From: an uncultured Pelagibacteraceae bacterium
Lineage (GTDB): Bacteria > Pseudomonadota > Alphaproteobacteria > Pelagibacterales > Pelagibacteraceae
Length of the DNA: 64,000 nucleotides
NCBI GenBank assembly: GCA_902588585.1
Contig: CACIPQ010000002.1
Coordinates: 113,670 to 177,669 of the forward strand
Direction of reading: 5' to 3'
Below are positions 34,343 through 44,099 of this stretch, piece by piece (the first letter of the stretch is position 1; every line of letters begins with the position of its first letter). The position numbers and the translations under genes were made by a program. The notes below the pieces were generated by a model, which had not been told where the DNA came from, ran no database searches, and was given only the letters and a program-made list of their open reading frames with translations.

Positions 34343-35608
34343 ATGTTAATAATTTTTTACAATTTTTTTATAATACTTTTTTATATTCCTTATATATTTT
34401 TAATTTTTTTTAGGAGATTTATTAAAAAAGAACATGAAAAAAAATATAAGGAAAAAATTTTTACTAGTAATTTTAAAAGACCAGAAGGATTTTTATTTTG
34501 GTTTCATGTAGCTAGCATTGGTGAATTTAAAAGTATCTTGCCTGTAATTGATTTTTATTTAAAACAAAATACAAAAAATAACTTTCTTATTACAACAGTC
34601 ACTTTAAGTTCCTTTAAAGAACTGGAAAAGAAATATGGTTCAAATAATAGAGTTTATCACCAGTTCCTGCCGTATGATTTTAAATTTTTAATCAATGATT
34701 TTTTTAAAAATTGGAGACCAAATATTGTTTCATTTGTAGACTCTGAAATTTGGCCAAACTTTATTTTAAAAATTAAGGAAGAAAAACTTCCCTTTATATT
34801 GCTAAATGCCAGAATAACAAAAAAAAGCTTTCTTAGATGGAATATATTGGGAAAACTTTCTAACAAAATATTCGAATCTTTTTCTCTTTGTATATCTTCA
34901 AATAAAGATACATCTGATTATTTAAAAATTTTAGGAGCACAAAACATAAAGTTTTTTGGAAATATAAAATTTTGTTCAGTTTTAGAAAATAAAACAAAAG
35001 AAACCGAACAGTTTAAAAAAATTTCAAATAAAAAAATTTGGTGTGCAGTCAGTACGCATGCGGGAGAAGAAAATTTTTGTGGCAAAGTTCACAATATTAT
35101 AAAAAAATCAGAGAAACAAATTGTAACCATTATAATACCTAGACACATTCATAGAATAGAAGGAATATTTTCAGTCTTAAAAGATTTTGGTTTTAATGTT
35201 CAAATAAAAAACGAAAATGAATCTATTGATAGCACTGCTGATATTGTTTTGGTTAATTATTATGGAGCTGTTTCAAAATATCTAAAATATTTTAAACAAA
35301 TATTTGTTGGAAAATCTATGTTAAAAAAGTTTGAAAATACTGGAGGACAAAATCCTATAGATGCTGCAAAAATGGGTTGTCATATATACCATGGCCCATA
35401 TGTTTATAATTTTAAGGAAATTTACCGATATTTAGATGAGTCTAAATTATCAGAAGAAATTAAAAGTCCTGAAAATTTAGCCAACAAGTTAATTGAAAGT
35501 TTTAAACTAGATTTACAATCAGATAGTGAAAAAATAAAAAAATTAGATATTTATAGTAATGAAATTTTTGATAACGTAATTAATGAATATAATAAATTTA
35601 TTAAATGA
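34343..35608 (+). CDS. waaA: 3-deoxy-D-manno-octulosonic acid transferase
   Basis: 421 residues, GT-30 type. One N-terminal membrane anchor, then FWFHVASIGEFKSILP (conserved Glu), LPYDF, VDSEIWPNFI and LLNARITKKSFLRW in the N-domain, and VGKSMLKKFENTGGQNPIDAA in the C-domain. It adds Kdo to lipid A precursor in the inner membrane; kdsB at 58578 makes the CMP-Kdo donor. Overlaps lpxK by 4 nt. Confidence 0.93.
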   Translation: MLIIFYNFFIILFYIPYIFLIFFRRFIKKEHEKKYKEKIFTSNFKRPEGFLFWFHVASIGEFKSILPVIDFYLKQNTKNNFLITTVTLSSFKELEKKYGSNNRVYHQFLPYDFKFLINDFFKNWRPNIVSFVDSEIWPNFILKIKEEKLPFILLNARITKKSFLRWNILGKLSNKIFESFSLCISSNKDTSDYLKILGAQNIKFFGNIKFCSVLENKTKETEQFKKISNKKIWCAVSTHAGEENFCGKVHNIIKKSEKQIVTIIIPRHIHRIEGIFSVLKDFGFNVQIKNENESIDSTADIVLVNYYGAVSKYLKYFKQIFVGKSMLKKFENTGGQNPIDAAKMGCHIYHGPYVYNFKEIYRYLDESKLSEEIKSPENLANKLIESFKLDLQSDSEKIKKLDIYSNEIFDNVINEYNKFIK

Positions 35609-36537
35609 AAATTTTAAAACCTAAGTTTTGGGATCAAAATTATTTTACTTTTTTATCTATACTCTTATTGCCCATTTCGTTGCTTTACAGATTTGTCTTT
35701 TTTTTAAGAAAGTTAACTGTAACTGAAAAAAAATTTCCCATTCCTGTAATATGTGTTGGGAATATATATATTGGTGGGACTGGTAAGACACCAATTTCAT
35801 TGAAAATTTCAAAAATTTTAAAAGAATTTAATCAAAATCCAGTAATAATAAAAAAGAACTACAAAAACCATATAGACGAAATATCTTTAATTAAGAAACA
35901 CAATAAAGTCTTAACTGCAGAGAAAAGAGGCGATGCAATTATTCAAGCCATAGAGAAAAAATTTAATGTTGCTGTGCTGGATGATGGATACCAAGACTTA
36001 AGCATAAAAAAAAATTTAAGTATCATCTGTTTTCACGGTAGACAAAAATTAGGGAACGGACATCTTATTCCTGCCGGACCACTTAGGGAAAGTTTGGATG
36101 GACTAAAAAATTGTCAAATTATTTTGATAAATGGAAATAAAGATTTAGAATTTGAACAAAAACTAAAAAGATATAACTCTAAATTAATTTTTTTTTACTA
36201 CAACTATTATTCAAAAAATATAGAAAATTTTAAAAATAAAAAATTAATAGCATTCGCAGGCATAGGTAATCCTCAAAATTTTTTTGATTTTTTAAAAGAA
36301 AATTATTTAAATATAGTCCAAGAAATTCAATATCCCGATCATTATGAATATAAGGAAAAGGATCTAGAGAGTTTAAGTAAACTAGAAAATAAATATAAAG
36401 CTAAATTGATTACTACAGAGAAAGATTATTTAAGGATTAGTCCTTTCCTTAGAAAAAAATTTGATTATGTTAAATTAGAATTAAAATTTCAAGATGAAGA
36501 AGGTTTTAAAAGCAATCTTAAAAAATTTATTATATGA
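35605..36537 (+). CDS. lpxK: Tetraacyldisaccharide 4'-kinase
   Basis: 310 residues. Membrane-anchored P-loop kinase for lipid A: VGNIYIGGTGKTPISL is the Walker A, VLDDGYQDL the Walker B-like element, and GHLIPAGPLRE follows. The N-terminus has a hydrophobic anchor. It overlaps waaA and lpxL by 4 nt each, so three lipid A genes are coupled. Confidence 0.94.
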   Translation: MKILKPKFWDQNYFTFLSILLLPISLLYRFVFFLRKLTVTEKKFPIPVICVGNIYIGGTGKTPISLKISKILKEFNQNPVIIKKNYKNHIDEISLIKKHNKVLTAEKRGDAIIQAIEKKFNVAVLDDGYQDLSIKKNLSIICFHGRQKLGNGHLIPAGPLRESLDGLKNCQIILINGNKDLEFEQKLKRYNSKLIFFYYNYYSKNIENFKNKKLIAFAGIGNPQNFFDFLKENYLNIVQEIQYPDHYEYKEKDLESLSKLENKYKAKLITTEKDYLRISPFLRKKFDYVKLELKFQDEEGFKSNLKKFII

Positions 36538-37409
36538 AAATAATTAAATACATAATCGAAGCTATATTTGTTTATTTTATATTTTTCTTAATAAAAATTG
36601 TAGGATTAAATTTTGGACGAAAAATTTCATCTTATTTTTTTTTAAATATAGGAATTTTATTTAGATCAAAAAAACTAATAAAGCAAAATATCATTAATGC
36701 TCTTGGAAACATTCCTGAATCTAAAATAGAAAACATAATGACATCTATGTGGAAAAATTATGGTTCAATTTTTTCGGAATATATATATTTAAAAAAATTT
36801 CGTCTAAACAAGTTTTTAAATCCACATATCCATATACATGGGCGAGAAATACTTGATGAAGTTATAAAGGCTAAGAAACCAGTTGTTTTTGTTTCTGGTC
36901 ACTTCGCAAATTTTGAATTAATGGCTATGGAGTTAGAAAAGTACAATATAAATTTAGCTGCAATTTACAGACCTTTAAACAATTTTTTGATAAATCCTTA
37001 CATGGTTTTTTTGAGAGAAAAATATATTTGTAAAAATCAAATAAAAAAGGGTCTAAGCGGAACCAAAGAAGTAATTGAATTTATGAAAAAAAAATACAGC
37101 ATAGCATTAATGGTCGATCAAAGGCTTGGTGAGTCTGATAGATATCCTTTTTTTAATAAACCGGCCCATACAACAACCTTGCCGGCCCAATTAGCTCTAA
37201 AATTTAATTGTGATATTATTCCAATATATTTGGAAAGAGATGAAAATAATTTTTTTAGAATGGAAGTTTTAAAGCCAATTGAGATAAACAAAACAGATAA
37301 TCCAGAAAATGATAAGAAAACAATAACAATAAAAATTAACCAGGCAATTGAAAAAATGATACTACGAAATCCAGGACAATGGATTTGGACTCATGGAAGA
37401 TGGAAATAA
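36534..37409 (+). CDS. lpxL: Lipid A biosynthesis late acyltransferase
   Basis: 291 residues of the LpxL/HtrB family with an N-terminal anchor helix. FVSGHFANFELMAMEL holds the HxxxxE catalytic motif; MVDQRLGESDRYPFF and the C-terminal NPGQWIWTHGRWK are typical. It adds a secondary acyl chain to Kdo-lipid A. The stop is directly next to the convergent DUF2093 stop. Confidence 0.92.
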   Translation: MKIIKYIIEAIFVYFIFFLIKIVGLNFGRKISSYFFLNIGILFRSKKLIKQNIINALGNIPESKIENIMTSMWKNYGSIFSEYIYLKKFRLNKFLNPHIHIHGREILDEVIKAKKPVVFVSGHFANFELMAMELEKYNINLAAIYRPLNNFLINPYMVFLREKYICKNQIKKGLSGTKEVIEFMKKKYSIALMVDQRLGESDRYPFFNKPAHTTTLPAQLALKFNCDIIPIYLERDENNFFRMEVLKPIEINKTDNPENDKKTITIKINQAIEKMILRNPGQWIWTHGRWK

Positions 37410-37610
37410 TTATTTTTTTGATTTAATTTGTTCAAATCTTATCTTGGCTTCTTTGGGTGAATAATAAGCTTCCTGTAATTCAACGTTCCAATATGTAAGA
37501 TCGCTAAGAGGTATGTTTTTTCCTGAAACAGCGCAGACCACATAGTCCCCTTCTTTGATAATTTCAAAAGTATTTGGCTGAAATTTAAGTTTTGCTTTAA
37601 TTCCGTTCAT
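37410..37610 (-). CDS. DUF2093 protein
   Basis: 66 residues: KLKFQPNTFEIIKEGDYVVCAVSGKNIPLSDLTYWNVELQEAY is the DUF2093 pattern, a small soluble alphaproteobacterial family of unknown function. Divergent from purD (31 nt between starts) and convergent with lpxL (no gap). Confidence 0.85.
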   Translation of the reverse strand: MNGIKAKLKFQPNTFEIIKEGDYVVCAVSGKNIPLSDLTYWNVELQEAYYSPKEAKIRFEQIKSKK

Positions 37611-37641
37611 GCTAACTTAATCATTAATACATCTATAATAT

Positions 37642-38922
37642 ATGAATTTCGCTGTCATAGGAAGTGGGGGGAGAGAACATTCAATCTGCTACAAATTAAA
37701 GCAGTCAAAAAGAATAAAGAAGTTAGTTTGTATACCTGGAAATGCTGGTACTAAAAATTTAGCAGAAAATATCAACATAGATATCCTTAATTTTAATGAG
37801 GTTTATAAAGTAATTAAGAATAACAACATCGACATTGTTATTGTCGGCCCAGAACAGCCATTGGTTGATGGAATCGTAGATTTTTTAAACAAAAAAAAGG
37901 TAAGGGTTTTTGGTCCTGATAAATTTGCATCTCAATTAGAAGGGTCCAAAGCATTTATGAAAGAGCTCTGTAAAAAAAATAATATACCAACTGCAAATTT
38001 TGGTGTGTTCGAAAATTTTAAAAATGCAGTGGATTTTTTAACAAAAAACAAAATGCCTATAGTAGTAAAAGCTGATGGTCTTGCCGCTGGAAAAGGTGTA
38101 ACTATTTGTGAAACCATAAAAGAAGCTAAAAAAAAAATAAAAGAAATTTTAGATGGGAAATACAAGTCTTCAAAAAAAGTTGTGTTAGAAGAATTTTTAA
38201 AAGGAGAAGAGCTGAGCTACTTCTCTATAGTTGATGAGAATTCTTTTCAATTTTTTGGATCAGCCCAGGACCATAAAAACGTTGGTGAAGGAGATACTGG
38301 GCCCAACACTGGAGGTATGGGGGCATATTCTCCATCAAATTTATTAACCGATGAACTCGAAGATAAAATAAAAAAAAGAATCATAAATCCAACATTAAAA
38401 GTAATGGAAAGTTTAGGGCACCCGTATAAGGGATTTTTATATGCTGGTTTGATGATTTCTAAAGGAGAGCCTTATTTAATTGAATACAATATTAGAATGG
38501 GAGATCCAGAATGCCAGGTTCTGATGATGAGATTAAAAACAGATCTACTGGAAATTATAGATTGCGCTACCAAAGGGAGACTAAATAATTTGAAGATTAA
38601 ATGGAGCAATGATAGTTGTGTTACGGTTGTTTTGTGCGCAAAAGGTTATCCTGGTAATTACATCAAGAACAGTGAAATAAAGAACCTGTCTACAATCGTC
38701 CAAGATCAAAGTAATCAAATTTTTCATGCAGGAACTTATGAAAAAGATAAAAAAGTATTTTCAAATGGTGGGAGAGTATTAAATATTACATCTTTAGGCA
38801 AAAATTTGGTAGAGGCCAGAGACAAATCCTTGGAGAATTTAGAAAAAATAAAATGGGATGATGGATTTTTTAGAAAAGATATAGGTTGGAAAGCTATAAA
38901 AAATGAGAATAATAAGCGGTAA
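37642..38922 (+). CDS. purD: Phosphoribosylamine-glycine ligase
   Basis: 426 residues, ATP-grasp enzyme of purine synthesis. N-terminal VIGSGGREHSICYKL, then VIVGPEQPLVDGI, VKADGLAAGKGV, GSAQDHKNVGEGDTGPNTGG and the C-terminal FSNGGRVLNI are canonical. It overlaps rsmD by 20 nt. Confidence 0.97.
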   Translation: MNFAVIGSGGREHSICYKLKQSKRIKKLVCIPGNAGTKNLAENINIDILNFNEVYKVIKNNNIDIVIVGPEQPLVDGIVDFLNKKKVRVFGPDKFASQLEGSKAFMKELCKKNNIPTANFGVFENFKNAVDFLTKNKMPIVVKADGLAAGKGVTICETIKEAKKKIKEILDGKYKSSKKVVLEEFLKGEELSYFSIVDENSFQFFGSAQDHKNVGEGDTGPNTGGMGAYSPSNLLTDELEDKIKKRIINPTLKVMESLGHPYKGFLYAGLMISKGEPYLIEYNIRMGDPECQVLMMRLKTDLLEIIDCATKGRLNNLKIKWSNDSCVTVVLCAKGYPGNYIKNSEIKNLSTIVQDQSNQIFHAGTYEKDKKVFSNGGRVLNITSLGKNLVEARDKSLENLEKIKWDDGFFRKDIGWKAIKNENNKR

Positions 38923-39466
38923 ATTTAAAGGTAAAAAACTTTATTTTCCAAAAAATTTAAATACAAGACCTTTAAAAGATAGCGTAAGAGAAAACATTTT
39001 TAATATACTGGAACATTCAAGCAGTATTGATGTTGTAATAAAAAACTCTTGTGTCATGGACCTATATGCTGGCACAGGTTCTTTTGGTCTTGAATGTTTG
39101 TCCAGAGAGGCTTCTCAGGTTTTTTTTGTTGAAAACGATGAAAACGCTTTAATAAATTTAAAAAAAAATATTAAAAACTTAAAACTTGATAAACAAACAA
39201 ATATCTTCTCTAAAGATATCTTTAAATTTTTTGAAGATTCAAATTCAAAAAAAAAGGTAGATTTAGTCTTTTTAGATCCTCCTTACTCAAATGAAAAATA
39301 TACAGAAATTATAAAGATAATAAAAAATAATGATATAATGAATAAAAAACATATTTTGATACTGCATAGAGAAAAAGGTTCTAGCGATAACTTATTGGAT
39401 AAATTTAATATTGTTGAAAATAGAATTTACGGACGTTCAGAACTTTTTTTTTTAAAACTTTTTTGA
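38903..39466 (+). CDS. rsmD: 16S rRNA (guanine-966-N2)-methyltransferase
   Basis: 187 residues. RIISGKFKGKKL and TRPLKDSVRENIFNIL form the N-terminus, MDLYAGTGSFGLECLSR is the SAM site and VFLDPPYS the catalytic motif IV. It modifies G966 of 16S rRNA. The 3' end overlaps the convergent pgi gene by 15 nt, so both C-termini share DNA. Confidence 0.93.
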   Translation: MRIISGKFKGKKLYFPKNLNTRPLKDSVRENIFNILEHSSSIDVVIKNSCVMDLYAGTGSFGLECLSREASQVFFVENDENALINLKKNIKNLKLDKQTNIFSKDIFKFFEDSNSKKKVDLVFLDPPYSNEKYTEIIKIIKNNDIMNKKHILILHREKGSSDNLLDKFNIVENRIYGRSELFFLKLF

Positions 39467-40585
39467 AGCCAAAAATTTTTTTGTTAAAACTTTGACCCTT
39501 TCAACAGCCGGCTGATTAAAAGGATTTACCCGCATATTTTTGCTAAGAATGATTGTTTCTAAAATGAATAATAAAAACAGCTTACCAAGAACATCTTCGT
39601 CAAACTTTTTAATAACTATTTCTCTAAAAGGAGTTTTGTTTCGTTTCAAAACTTCTATGAAAGCATTTTTTTGTGATAGCTTGATATCGTGATAGTTTTT
39701 TTTATTCAAATGTCTCATTTTTTCACCAAAAAAATTAGAATTTATTTTTAAATTTTTTGTCTTTTTGGAGCTAAAAACATAAAAAACTTTATCTTTTGGC
39801 CCATCTAAATAAAGTTGCAATAAACTATGATGATCTTTAGGAGCATTAGAAATAACCGGTATAAATCCCTTTTTATTTTTTCCCAGACTCTCGGCAAAAA
39901 GTTGTTGGCACCAAAATAAAAAATCATTTAATTCCGGAACATAATTAAAAAAAATCAATATTTTAGATTTTTTAATATTTAAATTTGAAATTGATCTAAC
40001 AGAATTTGAAAGAAATTTTTTATTATATAAAAGCTTGGGTAGGTTTTTTTTAAAATTTTTGGGATCTAATCCCATTAAATAAGCTGGAAGCATTCCTACC
40101 TCTGAAAGAACAGAATATCTACCTCCAATAGATGGATTGTGTTTAATAAAGTTAAACCCTTTATTTTTTGCAAAACTATATAAAAAATTATTTTTATTTT
40201 CAGATATAATTAAGGTATTTGATTTTTTCAAATAGGATTTAAAATGGCCCATATTTATTATTGTTTCATTTGTATTGCCTGATTTTGATACAATCAAAAA
40301 AAGAGCTTTGGATAGATTATATTTTTTTTTAATTTTATATAAAAATGTTTGGTCGAGATTGTCTATAAAAAGGAATTTTTTTTTAATTTTAAATTTTAAG
40401 AAAGAGTATATAGCTTTAGTACCAAGAATAGAGCCCCCCATTCCTATTATTATTACTGTTTTAAATTTTTTAAATTTTTTAATATCTCTAAAATTGAAAC
40501 TATATTGAGAATTTGGAAGAAAAGACTTAAAGAGACTATTATTTTTTTTATTTAGTTCATTAATAACTTTTTTGGCCGATATCAT
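39452..40585 (-). CDS. pgi: Glucose-6-phosphate isomerase (short form)
   Basis: 377 residues, shorter than typical bacterial PGI (about 450-550). Core motifs remain: GMGGSILGTKA, VSKSGNTNET (sugar phosphate loop), SIGGRYSVLSEVGMLPA, QLFAESLGKN (catalytic Glu), KDHHSLLQLYLDGPKD (catalytic His) and FNQPAVERVKVLTKK. It interconverts glucose-6-P and fructose-6-P. N-terminal helices are missing relative to long forms. Confidence 0.9.
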   Translation of the reverse strand: MISAKKVINELNKKNNSLFKSFLPNSQYSFNFRDIKKFKKFKTVIIIGMGGSILGTKAIYSFLKFKIKKKFLFIDNLDQTFLYKIKKKYNLSKALFLIVSKSGNTNETIINMGHFKSYLKKSNTLIISENKNNFLYSFAKNKGFNFIKHNPSIGGRYSVLSEVGMLPAYLMGLDPKNFKKNLPKLLYNKKFLSNSVRSISNLNIKKSKILIFFNYVPELNDFLFWCQQLFAESLGKNKKGFIPVISNAPKDHHSLLQLYLDGPKDKVFYVFSSKKTKNLKINSNFFGEKMRHLNKKNYHDIKLSQKNAFIEVLKRNKTPFREIVIKKFDEDVLGKLFLLFILETIILSKNMRVNPFNQPAVERVKVLTKKFLASKKF

Positions 40586-40586
40586 T

Positions 40587-40898
40587 TCAGTTCTTTTTTT
40601 GTAATTCTTTTAAAACCATATTTTCTAAAGCACTCGGGTTTTGTGAATGACTTTTGTTTTTTGTAGAGCCAATAGATGATTCGACTTGGCTTATCTCCTC
40701 TTTCTTTTTGCTTTTTGGGACAGGAAGTTCTTCATATTCTGGTGGCAAAGCAAGTGGGTCTTTCTTTTTTATGAGAAATTCATCTGTAGTAACTACTTTT
40801 TCACCGGTCATTGTTTTTTTAAAATTACTCCAACCACCACAGTTACTTAGAATAGTAAAAATTAAAAAAAAGAAAAAATATTTTTTTAAATAGTTCAT
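40587..40898 (-). CDS. BamF-like DUF3035 lipoprotein
   Basis: 103 residues with a lipoprotein signal: hydrophobic N-terminus and lipobox LSNC. After it, VVTTDEFLIKKKDPLALPPEYEELPVP is the DUF3035 core, the family named BamF in Caulobacter, where it is part of the outer-membrane beta-barrel assembly complex. The C-terminus is low-complexity. The gene lies between pgi and lspA, whose product would cleave its signal peptide. Confidence 0.8.
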   Translation of the reverse strand: MNYLKKYFFFFLIFTILSNCGGWSNFKKTMTGEKVVTTDEFLIKKKDPLALPPEYEELPVPKSKKKEEISQVESSIGSTKNKSHSQNPSALENMVLKELQKKN

Positions 40899-41386
40899 AA
40901 TTTTTTTTTAATAAAAAACTCTTTAATCACCATAAGAAAAATCCCAATGGATATAAAAATATCGGCAACGTTAAAAGTAAACCAATGATAGTTATTTATA
41001 TGAAAATCAATAAAGTCTGGAACTGCAAAATAAGTTAGTCTGTCAAATAAATTTCCAACAGCACCACCTATTATAAGTGCAATGATAAGTTTTCCAGTAG
41101 AATCAGATGTGACCATTAAATATATTAAATATATAATTATTAACAAAATTAAGGCGGATATTAAGTGATATAATGTAGTGGCATTAAAACTCAACAAACC
41201 GAAGCCTATTCCCCTGTTCCAATTCAGAGTAATATTTAAAAAATCATTAATAAATAATTCTTTATCGTTACTTTCTATTAATTTAATAACATAAACTTTC
41301 GAAAATCGGTCTGAGACAAAGACAGCAAGTATTAAAAGGAAACTGTAAATATCAATTTTTTGGAATTTTATTTTATTGAGCTGCAT
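40895..41386 (-). CDS. lspA: Lipoprotein signal peptidase
   Basis: 163 residues, four membrane helices. The catalytic Asp pair is in IGGAVGNLFDRLTYFAVPDFIDF and FNVADIFISIG; NWNRGIGFGLL is the third family motif. It cleaves prolipoproteins such as the BamF-like protein next door. The start overlaps the end of ileS by 19 nt, a common bacterial ileS-lspA pairing. Confidence 0.95.
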   Translation of the reverse strand: MQLNKIKFQKIDIYSFLLILAVFVSDRFSKVYVIKLIESNDKELFINDFLNITLNWNRGIGFGLLSFNATTLYHLISALILLIIIYLIYLMVTSDSTGKLIIALIIGGAVGNLFDRLTYFAVPDFIDFHINNYHWFTFNVADIFISIGIFLMVIKEFFIKKKL

Positions 41387-44094
41387 CTAGAACATTTACC
41401 TTCCTTGACTTTTTCAACAATTTTCCAACATCTGGAACATTTTGTGCCTTGAGCTTTTTTTACAATCACAGATATTTCACTTTTGTTATCTTTTAAAATA
41501 TTTTGAGTAACATTCGATGTAATAAATAATTCTTTTGCGTCAATTTCCTTTAAAAGGTCAAACTCTGGCTTTGGTAAAATAATTTCAACATCCGCTTCTA
41601 GACTTGATCCAATTATTTTGCTTGATCTCTTTTCTTCAATTGCAATGTTAACTTGCTGTCGTACTTGCAGTAATTTTTCCCATTTTTTAGATAAACCATC
41701 ATTTTTCCAACTATCAGGAATTTCAGGAAAGTTTTCTTCGTGAATACTTGTTTTTTTATTTTTTTGAGCCAATTCCCCAATTTCCTCAGTCGTAAATGAA
41801 AGAACGGGAGCATACCACTTAATTAAACATTCTAAAACTATATTCAGCAAAGTTACACAGGATTTTCTTTTTTTTGAATTTAGATCATCACAATATAAAA
41901 TATCTTTTCTTATATCAAAATAAAATGAAGATAAATCTAGAGCACAAAAATTTAAAAGTTCTTTTTGAAGTTTATGAAAATTATAGTTTTTTAAATTATT
42001 TTTAATTTCTATATTCAAAAGAAATAACTTGTGTAAAATTAATTTTTCAAGCTCTGGTAGATCTTCGTGTTTGATTTTTTTAAAATTTTGTGGACTAAAA
42101 TTATCTTTTAAATTACCCAATATAAATCTAAAAGTGTTTCTGATTTTTCTATAGGACTCTGCATGTTGGTCTAATATGGAATGATCTATTCTTAAGTCTT
42201 CAGCATAATCTGAAGAGGCAACCCATAACCTTAATATATCTGCTCCATATTTTTTTAAAATTTCTTCTGGTGAAATAATGTTTCCTGAGGATTTTGACAT
42301 TTTCATCCCTTTTCCATCAACAACAAAGCCGTGAGATAAAATACTATCAAAAGGAGCGCGGCCTCTAGTTCCGCATGATTCTAGAAGAGATGAATGAAAC
42401 CAGCCTCGATGCTGATCAGAACCTTCTAGATACATGGATGCAGGCCATTTTAAATCTTTTCTCTTCTCTAAAACAAAAGAATGTGTCGAGCCACTATCAA
42501 ACCAAACTTCAACTATATCGTTTGACTTTATGTAGTCTTCCTTTTTGTATTTTTTTCCTAAAAATTTTTGTGGGTCATCATAAAACCAACAGTCAGATCC
42601 TTCTTTTTCATAAATCTTAGCTATATTTTCAACAACTTCGGAATCTCTTAAAGGTTCGTTTGTCTTTTTATTTACAAAAATTGGTAATGGTACTCCCCAT
42701 GATCTTTGTCTGGAAATACACCAATCGGGACGAGTTTCGATCATAGCTCTTATTCTGGCTTTTCCTTTTTCTGGATAGAATGCAGTTTGATCAATAGAAT
42801 CTAAAGCTTTCTTTCTGAGTTGATGGCTTTCCATTGAAATAAACCATTGAGGCGTTGCTCTATGCACAAGAGGTGCTTTGGATCTCCAAGAATGGGGGTA
42901 GCTATGAACCAAGGTACCGCTTCCCAAAAGGTTTTTTTGTTCTTGCAAATTTTTTATAATAATCTCATCTGCTTTAAAAACATGTGTTCCCTCAAAAACA
43001 GGTATGTTCTTTGTGTATCTGCCATCGTTATTAACTGTTTCAATAGCTTTCATTCCGTGTTTTAAGCATAAATTAAAATCGTCAGGACCATGACTAGGGG
43101 CACAGTGTACAATTCCAGTACCTTGTTCTAAAGTTACAAAGTTTGCCTCAAGCATTGGAACATCAAAATTATATCCTAGTCCTTTAAAAGGATGTGAACA
43201 CAAAGTGTTTTTGAAATCTTCTCCTTTAAAGGATTTTAAAATTTTAAATTTACCTAGTGAACAAGATTCAACTACAGAATTAACTAGTTTTTCAGCAACA
43301 ATTATCTTTTTGTTATCAAGTTCTAAAACAGAATAGTTAATATCTTTGTTATAAGCCAAGGCCTTATTTGCTGGAATTGTCCAAGGTGTGGTTGTCCAAA
43401 TAATAATTGAGGCATCTTTTAAAAAATCCTTATCTGATTTTTTTATTTGAAATGATGCATATATAGTATTTGACTTATGATCTTTGTATTCTACTTCGGC
43501 ATCTGCTAGCGCTGTTTTTTCTACAGTTGACCACAATACAGGCTTGAATCCTCTGTAAAGACTTCCTTCTAATAGAAATTTTCCTAACTCTCTCACAATT
43601 TGAGCCTCTGCATCAAAACTCATGGTAGAATAATAATTCTCCCAGTCGCCTATAACGCCTAGCCTTTTAAATTCTTTTTTATGAATACCAATCCATTTTT
43701 CAGCAAACTCTCTGCATTCTTTTCTAAATTCTTTTGTTGGAACTTCGTCTTTGTTTTTTTTCTTTTTTTTGTATTCTTCTTCAATTTTCCATTCTATGGG
43801 AAGTCCATGACAGTCCCAACCTGGAACATAAACTGAGTCTTGATTATTCATTTGATGAAATTTTGTTACAATATCTTTTAAAATTTTATTTAATGCTGTG
43901 CCCATATGAATATGGCCGTTAGCGTAGGGCGGACCGTCATGAAGTATAAATTTTTTTTTCCCTGCCGATTTTTTTCTTAATCTCTCATAAAGTTTTGTTT
44001 TTTCCCAAGACTCTAAAATTTTTGGTTCTTTAGAAGGCAAGTTTGCCTTCATAGAGAAAGATGTTTTGGGAAGGTTTAAATTGTTTTCAGGCAT
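41368..44094 (-). CDS. ileS: Isoleucyl-tRNA synthetase
   Basis: 908 residues. Class I signatures: PPYANGHIHMGTALNK (HIGH) and GMKMSKSSGN (KMSKS). The editing domain TTTPWTIPANKALAY is present, and the C-terminal zinc site (CSRCWKIVEKVKEGKCSRC) ends the protein. Follows ribF by 5 nt and overlaps lspA. Confidence 0.97.
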   Translation of the reverse strand: MPENNLNLPKTSFSMKANLPSKEPKILESWEKTKLYERLRKKSAGKKKFILHDGPPYANGHIHMGTALNKILKDIVTKFHQMNNQDSVYVPGWDCHGLPIEWKIEEEYKKKKKNKDEVPTKEFRKECREFAEKWIGIHKKEFKRLGVIGDWENYYSTMSFDAEAQIVRELGKFLLEGSLYRGFKPVLWSTVEKTALADAEVEYKDHKSNTIYASFQIKKSDKDFLKDASIIIWTTTPWTIPANKALAYNKDINYSVLELDNKKIIVAEKLVNSVVESCSLGKFKILKSFKGEDFKNTLCSHPFKGLGYNFDVPMLEANFVTLEQGTGIVHCAPSHGPDDFNLCLKHGMKAIETVNNDGRYTKNIPVFEGTHVFKADEIIIKNLQEQKNLLGSGTLVHSYPHSWRSKAPLVHRATPQWFISMESHQLRKKALDSIDQTAFYPEKGKARIRAMIETRPDWCISRQRSWGVPLPIFVNKKTNEPLRDSEVVENIAKIYEKEGSDCWFYDDPQKFLGKKYKKEDYIKSNDIVEVWFDSGSTHSFVLEKRKDLKWPASMYLEGSDQHRGWFHSSLLESCGTRGRAPFDSILSHGFVVDGKGMKMSKSSGNIISPEEILKKYGADILRLWVASSDYAEDLRIDHSILDQHAESYRKIRNTFRFILGNLKDNFSPQNFKKIKHEDLPELEKLILHKLFLLNIEIKNNLKNYNFHKLQKELLNFCALDLSSFYFDIRKDILYCDDLNSKKRKSCVTLLNIVLECLIKWYAPVLSFTTEEIGELAQKNKKTSIHEENFPEIPDSWKNDGLSKKWEKLLQVRQQVNIAIEEKRSSKIIGSSLEADVEIILPKPEFDLLKEIDAKELFITSNVTQNILKDNKSEISVIVKKAQGTKCSRCWKIVEKVKEGKCSRCSSIK

Positions 44095-44099
44095 CTAAC